A stretch of DNA of 64,000 bases, from the NCBI RefSeq assembly GCF_035987325.1, contig NZ_CP108488.1, positions 7,440,001-7,504,000 of the forward strand, written 5' to 3'. The position numbers and the translations under genes are program-made. The stretch is from Streptomyces sp. NBC_01244 (lineage in GTDB: Bacteria; Actinomycetota; Actinomycetes; Streptomycetales; Streptomycetaceae). A model generated the notes under the pieces. The model ran no database searches. It saw only the letters and a list, made by a program, of their open reading frames with translations, and was not told where the DNA came from. Shown here one piece after another: positions 14,665-23,254 of the stretch. Every line of letters begins with the position of its first letter. Position 1 is the stretch's first letter.

Positions 14665-16728
14665 ATGACTGAATTGAATCGGCGCAGGTTCCTGCAGATC
14701 GCCGGTGGCGCCGCCGCCGTCACGATGCTGAACGAGAGCATCGCCCGGGCCGCCGCGATCTCGCCCCAGGGCAGTACCGGCACCATCCAGGACATCGAGC
14801 ACATCGTCGTCCTCATGCAGGAGAACCGTTCCTTCGACCACTACTTCGGTGCGATGAAGGGGGTCCGCGGGTTCGGGGACCCGAGGCCGGTCATCCAGGA
14901 CAACGGCAAGTCCGTCTTCCACCAGTCCAACGGGACCAAGGACATCCTGCCCTTCAACCCGCAGATCAACGACCTGGGCATGCAGTTCCTGACGGGGCTG
15001 AACCACGACTGGGCCGGCGGCCACCAGGCGTACAACAACGGCAAGTACGACAAGTGGGTCCCCGCCAAGACGGCCACGACCATGGCGTACATGACCCGGA
15101 ACGACATCCCGTTCCACTACGCGCTCGCCGACGCCTTCACGGTGTGCGACGCCTACCACTGCTCCTTCATCGGTGCCACGGACCCCAACCGCTACTACAT
15201 GTGGACGGGTTACACGGGCAACGACGGCGTGGGCGGCGGCCCGGTCCTCGGCAACCAGGAAGCCGGCTACGGCTGGAAGACCTACCCCGAGCGCCTGGAG
15301 TCGGCCGGGGTGTCCTGGAAGGTCTACCAGGACATCGGCGACGGCCTGAACGCCGCCGGATCCTGGGGCTGGATCAACGACGCCTTCCGCGGCAACTACG
15401 GCGACAACTCGCTGCTGTACTTCAACAACTACCGGAGCGCCCAGCCCGGCAGCGCCCTGTACGAGAAGGCCCGTACGGGCACCAACGCCAAGGCCGGCGA
15501 GGGCTACTTCGACAAGCTGCGCGCGGACGTCGTGAACGGCACCCTCCCGAAGATCTCCTGGATAGCCGCCCCCGAGGCCTTCAGCGAGCACTCCAACTGG
15601 CCCACGAACTTCGGCGCCTGGTACATCTCGCAGGTCCTGGACTCGCTGACCGCGAACCCCGACGTGTGGGCGAAGACGGCCCTCTTCATCACCTACGACG
15701 AGAACGACGGCTTCTTCGACCACGTCGTCCCGCCGTACCCGCCCACGTCCTCCGCCTGGGGCCTGTCCACGGCGAGCGTCACCGGCGACCTCTACACCGG
15801 GGGCGTCTCCGGCTACGCCGCCGGCCCGTACGGCCTCGGCCCCCGCGTCCCGATGATCGTGGTCTCCCCGTGGAGCAAGGGCGGCTACGTCTGCTCCGAG
15901 ACCTTCGACCACACCTCGGTGATCCGCTTCATGGAGAAGCGCTTCGGTGTGCAGGAGCCCAACATCTCCCCGTGGCGCCGCGCGGTCTGCGGTGACCTGA
16001 CCTCGGCCTTCGACTTCACGCAGGCCGACGCCGCGCCCGCCGCCCTGCCGTCCACGGCCGCGTACGTACCGCCGGACAAGAACCGTCACTCGTCCTACAA
16101 CCCGACCCCGCCGGCCACGGGCACCCTGCCCAAGCAGGAAGCCGGCGCCAAGCCGACTCGCGCACTGGGCTACGCCCCGTACGTGGACGGCAAGGCCACG
16201 GTCTCCACGGGCAAGTTCACCCTGACCTTCTCCTCGGGTCCGACCCTCGGCGCCCACTTCCACAGCACCTCGGGCAACCGTACGGACGGCCCGTGGCCCT
16301 ACACGGTCGAGGCGGGCAAGACCCTGTCGGACACCTGGAGCACGAGCAGCTCCACCGGAAACCAGATCAACCTCTCGGTCTGGGGCCCGAACGGCTTCCT
16401 GCGCACCTGGAAGGGCCCGGCGAAGAAGGCCGGCCCCGAAGCCACGGCCCGCCACTCCGCCTCCACCGGCAACCTGGTGCTGTCCCTGACCAACGGGGGC
16501 ACGGCGGCCGTCAACCTGACCGTCACCAACGCTTACGGCGGCACGGCCCAGGTCGTGCGCGTCGCGGCGGGCGCCACCGTCGCGCACACCGTGACCCTGT
16601 CCGGCACGGCCCGCTGGTACGACGTCACCGTCGTCTCCGACGCGGACGCCACCTTCCTGCGCCGCTTCGCCGGCCACGTGGAAACGGGCGCGGCCGGAGT
16701 CTCGGACCCGGCGATCAAGACCGTCTGA
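14665..16728 (+). CDS. Tat-exported phospholipase C (phosphocholine-preferring type)
   Basis: The 687-aa enzyme hydrolyses phospholipids outside the cell. The N terminus has a twin-arginine signal, NRRRFLQIAGGAAAVTM, with cleavage probably near residue 30 (ARA). The catalytic domain starts with QDIEHIVVLMQENRSFDHYFG, the metal-binding signature of the bacterial phosphoesterase/PLC family, and continues to about residue 450 with FITYDENDGFFDHV and RVPMIVVSPWSKGG. Two repeated C-terminal beta domains of the bacterial PLC C-terminal type occupy about 490-680. Length matches the non-haemolytic PLC family. It is divergent from the OleA-like operon and convergent with the WD40 remnant. Such enzymes in this genus are often phosphate-regulated; I could not identify a PHO box. 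Confidence 0.93.
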   Translation: MTELNRRRFLQIAGGAAAVTMLNESIARAAAISPQGSTGTIQDIEHIVVLMQENRSFDHYFGAMKGVRGFGDPRPVIQDNGKSVFHQSNGTKDILPFNPQINDLGMQFLTGLNHDWAGGHQAYNNGKYDKWVPAKTATTMAYMTRNDIPFHYALADAFTVCDAYHCSFIGATDPNRYYMWTGYTGNDGVGGGPVLGNQEAGYGWKTYPERLESAGVSWKVYQDIGDGLNAAGSWGWINDAFRGNYGDNSLLYFNNYRSAQPGSALYEKARTGTNAKAGEGYFDKLRADVVNGTLPKISWIAAPEAFSEHSNWPTNFGAWYISQVLDSLTANPDVWAKTALFITYDENDGFFDHVVPPYPPTSSAWGLSTASVTGDLYTGGVSGYAAGPYGLGPRVPMIVVSPWSKGGYVCSETFDHTSVIRFMEKRFGVQEPNISPWRRAVCGDLTSAFDFTQADAAPAALPSTAAYVPPDKNRHSSYNPTPPATGTLPKQEAGAKPTRALGYAPYVDGKATVSTGKFTLTFSSGPTLGAHFHSTSGNRTDGPWPYTVEAGKTLSDTWSTSSSTGNQINLSVWGPNGFLRTWKGPAKKAGPEATARHSASTGNLVLSLTNGGTAAVNLTVTNAYGGTAQVVRVAAGATVAHTVTLSGTARWYDVTVVSDADATFLRRFAGHVETGAAGVSDPAIKTV

Positions 16729-16810
16729 CGCGGTCGTCCGGCGCACGCAGCAGCCGCCGTTCCAGGACCGGGAGGTCGCGGGGACGGTGGCTGCGGGCGT
16801 GCCGGGCCGC

Positions 16811-17029
16811 TCACCCCGGGTGCTGGAAGTCGTACGCGAGCACTCCCCGGTCGCCCGCGACGATCAGCCGGCCGCCGGGGTGCCACGAACAGGCCGTGAG
16901 AGCGCTGTCGGTCCGCATGGTGGCGAGTGCCTCCCCCGTCCACGCAGCCCACACGCGAAGGGTCCGGTCATGGCCGGTGGTGGCGAGGCGGGTGCCGTCA
17001 GGGCTGAACGACAGCGTCCGTACGGTGAC
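16811..17029 (-). pseudogene. WD40-repeat remnant
   Basis: About 72 codons encode roughly one and a half WD40 repeats (VRTLSFSPDGTRLATTGHD, then RTLRVW, and WHPGGRLIVAG) followed by a stop at 16811. Upstream in the frame the sequence stops resembling WD40 and no start with a ribosome site is apparent. It looks like the 3' end of a larger WD40 protein gene, whose other part is not in the window. NB-ARC/WD40 fusions are common partners of the type of regulator encoded just upstream, so this may be debris of a second such gene. Confidence 0.6.
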
Positions 17030-17159
17030 CGCTTGGCTCCCCCCCGACGCCCCATGCCCCTCGCTCCTTGCCCGCTCCCGCCCCGAAGCAGCCGACTCGG
17101 TCGGCCCCGGTGACTGTCGTACACCGAGTTGCCCCGCCACCGAAGCCGTTACGACAAGG

Positions 17160-18185
17160 TCAGCTCAGGCCGGCGCCCGGCGGGGGCGGCCCCTGGTGTT
17201 GCTGCACGTCGGCCCCGGGCGGTGTCCTCGTCCAAGTGGTCAGCACGGGCCGGTAGCCCACCCGCGCCCACAGGGGGGCGGCGAGCGGGTTGTGCAGGCT
17301 GTGGTGGAGCAGCACGGCCTGCGCACCGCGCGCACGGAGCGTCTCGTGTGCGGCGGCGATCAGCGCCTGCCCCACCGACTTCCGCCGCGCCTCCGGTTCG
17401 ACGAACAGCCGGGACAGGTACCCCGTGGGCTCCGTGGTGACCTGCTGTTCGATCCAGGCACCGTGAGGGAACTGCCCGTGCAGGAATCCGACCGGTACGC
17501 CGTCGATCAGTGCAGTCAGCACAAAGGAGGGTTCGCCCGCCAGGGCACCGGCCAGTTCCTCCGCCAGCCGGGTCCGGAGCGCGGGGCGCCGTGGCAGTAC
17601 CCCCAGCTGGATCTCGAACAGGTGTAGCCGTTCCGCTTGCTCGGCAAGGCGCTCCAGGTCACCCGGCTGGGCGGGACGTACAGTCGTTCCCCCCGGGGAA
17701 TCCGCTCGCTGCCCAAGCCGCTTCAGGACCAGGGAGGTCAGCGGGGCGAAGCCGTGCCGGACGAGCGGAGCCGCGCAGGCCGTATCCAGGCTGGGCCAGG
17801 TGAGCGCCACGGACCGGTCGTTCTCCAGCCCGGCACCTGGGCCGGCAGCAGCACTGGCACAAGGGTCGGCGCGGAGTCGGCCGAGCAGTCCGGCCAGCAC
17901 CTCGTCGACGGCCGCCGCGGGATCCGTCCCGAAGACGCGCAGCTGTAGGACGTGCCGCTGCAGTGCGCCCCAGAGGGCAGCGTACGTATCCTCGCCGAAG
18001 CGGTACTGCTGGATCCGGCCTGCGGCGAAGGCCCCGTTCCTGCTGGAGACGGTGAGCTCTTGGTCGTCCGCGAGCAAGGCCGCGGAGGCCACCCGGGGGT
18101 CGATCCGGCGCAACCTGTGATTGTGGCGTTCCGTCAGGCCGGTGATCAAGCCGGCTCCAGAACCGGCCGCGAGGCGCTCTGTCAC
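17160..18185 (-). CDS. GNAT-family acetyltransferase with N-terminal extension
   Basis: The 341-aa protein has a C-terminal GNAT domain (about residues 165-330): GYLSRLFVEPEARRKSVGQALI includes the acetyl-CoA-binding segment (normally Q/R-x-x-G-x-G/A; here RRKSVGQA), and ARVGYRPVLTTW is the final strand. The first 160 residues, rich in Ala and Leu, resemble a degenerate second acetyltransferase or an unrelated helical domain. The GTG at 18185 overlaps the stop of the NB-ARC gene as GTGA, so it belongs to the same operon. Acetyl acceptor unknown; it could modify the regulator or an effector. The C-terminal tail is Gln/Pro-rich. Confidence 0.75.
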   Translation of the reverse strand: MTERLAAGSGAGLITGLTERHNHRLRRIDPRVASAALLADDQELTVSSRNGAFAAGRIQQYRFGEDTYAALWGALQRHVLQLRVFGTDPAAAVDEVLAGLLGRLRADPCASAAAGPGAGLENDRSVALTWPSLDTACAAPLVRHGFAPLTSLVLKRLGQRADSPGGTTVRPAQPGDLERLAEQAERLHLFEIQLGVLPRRPALRTRLAEELAGALAGEPSFVLTALIDGVPVGFLHGQFPHGAWIEQQVTTEPTGYLSRLFVEPEARRKSVGQALIAAAHETLRARGAQAVLLHHSLHNPLAAPLWARVGYRPVLTTWTRTPPGADVQQHQGPPPPGAGLS

Positions 18186-20587
18186 GGGATCAGCCCCGAG
18201 ATCCGCTCGCGCTGGGCCGTCGCGCGCGCGTCATCGAAACGGCTCAGGATCGCTGCCGCGTCTCTGGCGCAGCCCGCGGCTTCCTCTCCGTCATCGCTAC
18301 CGGACAGCGCTAGCGCGAGTGCCAGGTTGACCAGCGCACCGGCGAGGGCCCACTGGTCCCGGGTGTCGCGGAACACGGTGACCGCCATGCGGTGAAACCC
18401 GGCTGCCTCGGTGAGGCGGCCGAGGTCACGGTATGCCTCACCCGCGCAGTCGTGTGCCGCGGCCTCGCGGTTGCGGTCGCCGATCTGGCGCTGGACCACG
18501 GCTGATTCCTGGCAGGACACCAGCGCCTCGCCCGGCTTCCCGAGAGCGCGCTGGATTCGCGCGAGTTCCAGATGCCAGAAGGCTCCCCAGGCCGTGAGCC
18601 TGTCCGTCCGGGCGATGTCGAGGGCTTGCCGTACGGTCGACAGGGCGGTCTCCGGCTCACCTCGCTCCCGTTGAGTCATCGCGAGATAGAACAGAGCGTT
18701 CCCCTCGTTGGCCCGGTCCCCCACCTCCCGGCAGAGCCGGAGCGACTCTCTGAGGTCCGCCTCCGCCGCATCGAGCTGAAGCCCGTCGAACCGGGTCATT
18801 CCCAGGTTCGACAGGAGCAGGGCCTCCCAGCGCAGATTGGCCAGGCCTCGGAAAATCCCCCGTCCCTCCTGGAATCGTTCTTCGGCGGCCGCGAGTCTGC
18901 GGCGCCGCCAGTCGAGCAGGCCGAGTGCATTGACGGCGATGCCCTCGCCGTAGCGGTCGCCGCTCTCTTGGCGCAGCCGCAGTGCCTCGCGGTGATGCGC
19001 CTCGGCCTCTTCGAGTCGTTGCGACTGCAAGTACGCCTTGCCCAGGCTGTCGCGCAGTTCCGCCTGGCCTCGCCGGTCACCGATGGCAGTAGCCGAAGCG
19101 AGACCGGTTTCGGCCACGGCGATCCATTCCCGGAACGGGTTGCGGCTCACATAGATGCTGCGCAACAGGGCGGCGATTCGCCACGTCACTTCGTGCCGGC
19201 CTCCAGCCGCGGCCGCGTGGACGGCGGCCACGAGGTTGGCCCGTTCCAACTCGAACCACTGCCAGGCCGCGGCACTGTCCGCGAACTCCACTACGACCGC
19301 GCCGGGCTCGGGCTCGGGCAGTGGCACGAGCCGGTCCAGCGGGCTGATGTGCGAGATCGCACGGGCCAGCGCGATGAGGTAGTGGTCCAGCACCCGGGCC
19401 AGGGCCTCGGCCCTGGCCTCGTCGTCCTCGTACTGCACGGCCTGCTGCGCGGCATAGACCCGCAAGAGGTCGTGGAACTGGAACCGCCCGTACGTGGCCT
19501 GTTCGAGGACATGTGCTCCCGTGAGGACGTCGAGCGTCTGACGGGCCACCGGGACAGTGGTGCCGGCGAGCGAGGCCGCGGCAGACACCCCGAATTCAGG
19601 GCCGGGGTGGAGGCCCAGCAGCCGGAACAGCCGCGCGGCCACCTCCGACAAGGCCCGGTATGACCAGGCGAAAACGGTTCGCACGGCGTCGGACTCGTCG
19701 TCCTCCTCGGCTGTCAGAGCACCCCACAGCGCCGACTCGTCTCGCAGGTCCGCTATCAGCTCGTCCAGGGGCATGAGGGGCCTGCTCGAGGCGCGCTCAG
19801 CGGCGATCCGCAGGGCCAGTGGCAATCGGGCGCACAAGCGGGCCAGCTCGGACAGGTCCGTGTCGGTATCGGGGAGGCCCCGGTACCCCGCCGTGACGGT
19901 CTGCAGCAGTGTTACCGCGTGCTGCTCGGAGAAGACGTCCAGGACGAGCCGGTGCGCGCCGTCCCTGGCGACCAGGCCGGAGAAGCGGTGCCGACTGGTC
20001 ACCAGAACCAGGCAGTCCGGGTTCCCGGGAAGAAGCGGCCGAACCTGGCTGACCGTCGCCGCATTGTCCAGGATCACGAGCGCACGCTGATCGGCCAGGA
20101 GAGACCGGAACAGCGCGGAGCGGTCCTCCAAGCGTGCCGGCACCGCGGACGGGGCAACGCCCAAGGCCCGCAGGAAGTGGTCGAGGGCTTGCTCCGCGGT
20201 GACCGGTTCGCCGGGGTCGTAGCCGCGAAGGTTGACGTAGAGCTGACCACCGCGAAACCGGTCGCGCACGCTGTGCGCCCAGTGCAGGGCCAGCGAGGTC
20301 TTGCCCACACCGGCGGTCCCGGTGATCACGTAGACCCCACTGGCCCCCGAAGTGCCGCCCTGCCTCCGGTCCAGGACCGTGTCGAGCGCCAGGAGCTCAT
20401 CGCGGCGGTTGACGAATCCGCCTACGTCTCCGGGTAGTTGGCGAGGAGGTTCGGGGCGGTTCCGTTCCGTGGCGCGGTGGAAGTGGACCCCGCCGTGCAC
20501 GTTCCCGGCCTGCACCACGTCGCGGGCGGAGCCGGACAAGTCGGCATGGGATTCGAGGTGTGCAGGCTCGTTGGGCGATGACGACAT
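18182..20587 (-). CDS. NB-ARC ATPase with tetratricopeptide repeats (NLR-like regulator)
   Basis: The 801-aa cytoplasmic STAND-type NTPase has Walker A GTAGVGKTSL at about residues 90-99 and Walker B ALVILDNA at about 175. It continues with a sensor segment (LVTSRHRFSG), the RLPLALRIAAERA helix of the ARC region, and a winged-helix part near 330-390. At least six TPR units fill about 470-790 (GKAYLQSQRLEEAEAHHREA and similar). The N terminus carries VQAGNVHGGVHFH rather than a DNA-binding domain, so it is not an SARP-type activator. STAND proteins sense a ligand through the repeats and oligomerise; many act in signalling or phage defence, but no effector domain is fused here. Its ATG overlaps the upstream DUF6879 stop, and the GNAT gene overlaps its end. 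Confidence 0.9.
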   Translation of the reverse strand: MSSSPNEPAHLESHADLSGSARDVVQAGNVHGGVHFHRATERNRPEPPRQLPGDVGGFVNRRDELLALDTVLDRRQGGTSGASGVYVITGTAGVGKTSLALHWAHSVRDRFRGGQLYVNLRGYDPGEPVTAEQALDHFLRALGVAPSAVPARLEDRSALFRSLLADQRALVILDNAATVSQVRPLLPGNPDCLVLVTSRHRFSGLVARDGAHRLVLDVFSEQHAVTLLQTVTAGYRGLPDTDTDLSELARLCARLPLALRIAAERASSRPLMPLDELIADLRDESALWGALTAEEDDESDAVRTVFAWSYRALSEVAARLFRLLGLHPGPEFGVSAAASLAGTTVPVARQTLDVLTGAHVLEQATYGRFQFHDLLRVYAAQQAVQYEDDEARAEALARVLDHYLIALARAISHISPLDRLVPLPEPEPGAVVVEFADSAAAWQWFELERANLVAAVHAAAAGGRHEVTWRIAALLRSIYVSRNPFREWIAVAETGLASATAIGDRRGQAELRDSLGKAYLQSQRLEEAEAHHREALRLRQESGDRYGEGIAVNALGLLDWRRRRLAAAEERFQEGRGIFRGLANLRWEALLLSNLGMTRFDGLQLDAAEADLRESLRLCREVGDRANEGNALFYLAMTQRERGEPETALSTVRQALDIARTDRLTAWGAFWHLELARIQRALGKPGEALVSCQESAVVQRQIGDRNREAAAHDCAGEAYRDLGRLTEAAGFHRMAVTVFRDTRDQWALAGALVNLALALALSGSDDGEEAAGCARDAAAILSRFDDARATAQRERISGLIP

Positions 20588-21204
20588 CAGTACTGCTCTC
20601 GCGCCGGCAAGATCCCCTCCCGGGCGAGGTAATCGCTGATGCTCTCGCCCTCGTCGTAGAGCCCTTGCACGAACTGCCTGCAGCGGAGGACCAGATCACG
20701 TCCGATATAGCGGACGCCACCCTCCTGCAGGCCGTTCTCGTCATAAAGCAGGTGATACACCACGTCATCACCAAGGGTGATCAACTCGGGTAGCACAGCA
20801 GCCTGTTCGTACGGGCGAACCCTCGCGGCATCGATCACTCTGGTATGACCGCCGAGTTCGTCCCGCATGAGCAGCAGGCGCAGCTCCCAGCGCATGTAGT
20901 CGGTGAGCGGTTCTTCCACAACCCTGATCCGCCACGTCTCGAACCCGTGGGACCGAAGTCTGGCGTAGTGCTGGGTGAGTGCCTCGCGGCGGCTCTCCAG
21001 CAAGGCCAGGGCTCCTGGCCAGTCTCCCTTGGAGAAGGCGACCCAACTGTCGTCCGTTGGCTCCTGGAATTGCTGGAGGCGCTCCAGCTTCCAGAACCCG
21101 GGTTTGCCGATCCGCCAGAAGTGTTGCTCGAAGTCAGCCAGGTAAGCGTCTCCGAGCAGCCGCTCGCCTGGCGCGTCCAATAGTTCCTCAAGCATCCGGG
21201 ACAT
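20587..21204 (-). CDS. DUF6879-type protein
   Basis: The 205-aa protein matches what I recognise as DUF6879: FEQHFWRIGKPGFWKLERLQ near the N terminus, FSKGDWPGAL in the middle, and a charged YDEN-GLQEGG region. Proteins of this type are frequent in Streptomyces next to small partner proteins and helix-turn-helix regulators, with no settled biochemistry. The ATG at 21204 lies inside the last codons of the upstream small gene, and its stop overlaps the NB-ARC start, so all three are probably translated together. It could be the sensor or target arm of the NB-ARC system. Confidence 0.72.
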   Translation of the reverse strand: MSRMLEELLDAPGERLLGDAYLADFEQHFWRIGKPGFWKLERLQQFQEPTDDSWVAFSKGDWPGALALLESRREALTQHYARLRSHGFETWRIRVVEEPLTDYMRWELRLLLMRDELGGHTRVIDAARVRPYEQAAVLPELITLGDDVVYHLLYDENGLQEGGVRYIGRDLVLRCRQFVQGLYDEGESISDYLAREGILPAREQY

Positions 21205-21484
21205 CGCTCCGTACCGCCCTCGCCATCCCCCGGGGGATCACCACAAGTCGCTCGCCCGCACTGACACTGACTCCGTCCGGGAGTCGTCCGGCGTAGTTTT
21301 CGGTCAGATCACGTCCGATGACGACCACATCCCCGTTGTCCAGTTCCCAGACGTCGGGGCAGCCGCTTTCACCACCGCTGCCGGTCTCTCCAGGGTCGCG
21401 ACCACTCCCGGGAGCCGTCGGCGCGATACCCAGCCGACGGACTAACGATGCCTGCGGGTCGGGACTCCACACGCCACTAGCCAT
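21188..21484 (-). CDS. Small partner protein of the DUF6879/NB-ARC operon
   Basis: The 98-aa acidic protein contains CPDVWELDNGDVVVIGRDLT and LPDGVSVSAGERLVVIPR, a layout repeatedly found just upstream of DUF6879 genes. No enzymatic motif is present. The ATG at 21484 is preceded by GGAGGGTGACC, a strong site; the longer frame to 21523 is rejected. It is the first gene of the operon that continues through DUF6879, NB-ARC and GNAT, and it diverges from the 145-aa gene at 21860. Confidence 0.72.
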   Translation of the reverse strand: MASGVWSPDPQASLVRRLGIAPTAPGSGRDPGETGSGGESGCPDVWELDNGDVVVIGRDLTENYAGRLPDGVSVSAGERLVVIPRGMARAVRSDVPDA

Positions 21485-21859
21485 GGTCACCCTCCATGTC
21501 CAAGCGAACCCTTGGAGTGACAAGCTAGCGCAACGGACTTGTCGTTCCTACTGGTTTGCGGCACACAGGTGACACTGGCGCAAACCCTACTCAACCCAGG
21601 CCGCGGGGCCGACCAGCCCCAGGTCACGCCTGCACCACCTGCCCGGCAGACCGCCACTCGAGGCCGGTCTTCGGGGGGCCCGGCCAGGAGTTGTCGGCAA
21701 GGTGCCACATCCGCATCAGGAGGCATGTGCAGGGTGACGGCTGCGGGGTAGGAATCAGACGGCCCTGGGCAGCCACCGACTGTGCCCGGAGGACGCGAAA
21801 CCGGCGGAACGGGCCGCCTGTGTAGACACCATCATCAAAGAGCCTTGGGAGATGCGTAG
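21485..21859. promoter_or_regulatory. Divergent intergenic region
   Basis: These 375 bases should hold promoters for the leftward NB-ARC operon and the rightward 145-aa gene. On the minus strand a short open frame ending near 21624 (MRMWHLADNSWPGPP and on to GQVVQA) reads like the tail of a lost gene, but it has no supporting start or context. No palindrome or repeat stands out. Confidence 0.45.
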
Positions 21860-22297
21860 ATGGATGCCGAGTTGGCGGCCCTGGCGATGTCCGGGGCAAC
21901 CGCGATCGTAGCGGCGATGGCCGCCGATGGGTGGGTGAGCATACGCGCCCGAACCGCCCGGCTCCTCGGCCGCGACCGAGTCGAGGCCGAGGCGATCGAG
22001 GGCGAGTTGGAGGAATCCCGCACCGAGCTGACACACGCCCGCGAAGCAGGAAACCCGCAGCCGACCCTGGACATGTTGGAGGAGGAGTGGCGGGGGCGCA
22101 TGCGCCGCACCCTGCGCACCAACCCCGAAGTAGCCGCCCACTTGCGCGCACTCCTCGCTGAAATCACACCGTCGCAAGAAGCCGCGAGTGGAACGGCCCA
22201 CAACAACATCACCGGTACCGTCCACGGACACACCGTCCAAGCCCACACCATCACCGGCGGTGTCACCTTCACCACCACCCCACCTCCCCAGCACTGA
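21860..22297 (+). CDS. Small protein with N-terminal hydrophobic segment and NB-ARC-like signature
   Basis: The 145-aa protein begins with a moderately hydrophobic helix (ELAALAMSGATAIVAAMAAD) that could be a weak membrane anchor. A helical charged middle (EAEAIEGELEESRTELTHA) follows, and the C terminus reads NNITGTVHGHTVQAHTITGG then VTF. The last part repeats the pattern seen at the N terminus of the NB-ARC protein on the other side (VQAGNVHGGVHFH). Such sequence is common in Streptomyces NTPase-associated proteins. It is divergent from the NB-ARC operon and probably functionally linked to it. The ATG at 21860 is the first in the frame; function unknown. Confidence 0.65.
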   Translation: MDAELAALAMSGATAIVAAMAADGWVSIRARTARLLGRDRVEAEAIEGELEESRTELTHAREAGNPQPTLDMLEEEWRGRMRRTLRTNPEVAAHLRALLAEITPSQEAASGTAHNNITGTVHGHTVQAHTITGGVTFTTTPPPQH

Positions 22298-22442
22298 CGC
22301 GGACCGGCTTCCTTGTAGGGCCATGTCGTGGCGGATGCTCCGCTGGTGGTGGTGCGAGAGGGGTTTCCAAGGGTGTGACCGCAGGCGCGGTGGGCAGACC
22401 TACGGCGTTGGTTTTCCGTGTCCCGTCACCGAGGGAGAACGC

Positions 22443-23198
22443 ATGGCCATCGCCCACCGCAGGATCGGTACCGGGCCCGTGCGCGTCATCGTGCTGCACG
22501 ACTGGTTCGGCACGTCCGCCAACTGGGGCTCCGTACTGGACCATCTGGACCCGGGGGAGTTTTCGTACGCCTTCCTCGACTACCGGGGCTACGGCGACCG
22601 CAGGGACGTCCCAGGCCGCTACACGCTCCCCGAGATCGCCGACGACGTCCTCGCGCTCGCCGACGAGCTCGGCTGGGACACCTTCTCCCTCCTCGGCCAC
22701 TCCATGGGCGGCAAGGCCATGCAGCAGGTCCTGGTGCGCGCCCCCGAGCGCATCGAGAAGCTGATCGGCATCAACCCGGTCCCCGCAGGCCCGTACGAGA
22801 TGGACGACGCCACCCACGGGCTCTTCTACGGGGCCGCCGGCAGCGCGGAGAACCGCCGCGCCATCCTCGACATCGTCACCGGCCGCCGCGCGAGCACGTA
22901 CTGGCTGGACCGGATGGTCGCGCACTCGCTCGCCGTGTCCCGGCCGGAGGCCTTCGCCGGGTACCTCGCCGGCTGGCAGCCGCTCGACCTGTCTGCCGCC
23001 GTGAAGGGCAGCACGGTCCCGGTGCTGGTCCTCGTCGGCGAGTACGACCTCGCGCTCACCGTGGAGGTCATGCGGGCCACCTGGCAGGTCTCGTACCCGA
23101 ACTGCCGCATCCTGCCGCTGCCCGGCGCCGGCCACTACCCACCGCACGAGAGCCCGGTGGCCTTCGCCACCGAGGTGGAGGCCTTCCTGCGCGGGTAG
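22443..23198 (+). CDS. Alpha/beta hydrolase
   Basis: The 251-aa cytoplasmic hydrolase shows the complete triad: the nucleophile Ser in GHSMGGKAM (about residue 87), Asp in GEYDLAL (about 200) and His in GAGHYPPHE (about 230). The oxyanion motif HDWFGTSANW follows the first strand. It is most like small esterases and haloperoxidase-type hydrolases; substrate unknown. The ATG at 22443 has GGGAGAACGC directly upstream; the longer frame to 22188 is rejected. It is not contiguous with the OleA/C/D operon, so it is a weak candidate for a missing OleB, and its sequence does not show the haloalkane-dehalogenase-like features expected of OleB. Its stop codon lies in the first unit of an 8-bp repeat. 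Confidence 0.88.
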   Translation: MAIAHRRIGTGPVRVIVLHDWFGTSANWGSVLDHLDPGEFSYAFLDYRGYGDRRDVPGRYTLPEIADDVLALADELGWDTFSLLGHSMGGKAMQQVLVRAPERIEKLIGINPVPAGPYEMDDATHGLFYGAAGSAENRRAILDIVTGRRASTYWLDRMVAHSLAVSRPEAFAGYLAGWQPLDLSAAVKGSTVPVLVLVGEYDLALTVEVMRATWQVSYPNCRILPLPGAGHYPPHESPVAFATEVEAFLRG

Positions 23199-23229
23199 GG
23201 GAGTAGGGGAGTAGGGGCGTAGGGGGGAG
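23194..23229. repeat. Short tandem repeat GTAGGGGA beginning at a stop codon
   Basis: Four units of GTAGGGG(A/C) start at the end of the hydrolase gene, whose TAG stop is inside the first unit. A similar array follows the M24 peptidase gene at 27311. Confidence 0.85.
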
Positions 23230-23254
23230 GGGGGCGAGCCGTGTTCGGCGCGTG

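Noticed and set aside
14569..16746. 725-aa minus-strand frame opposite phospholipase C
   Set aside because: It is a GC-skew shadow of a gene with clear Tat signal and catalytic motifs; the translation is Val/Gly/Arg-rich without domains.
21624..21720. Short minus-strand frame (MRMWHLADNSWPGPP...) as a gene
   Set aside because: It reads like a plausible protein tail, but it is only about 30 codons with no ribosome site or neighbour evidence, so it is mentioned only in the gap note.
22443..23198. Alpha/beta hydrolase as the missing OleB
   Set aside because: It is on the opposite strand, 8 kb from the operon, and looks like a small general hydrolase rather than the haloalkane-dehalogenase-like OleB type.
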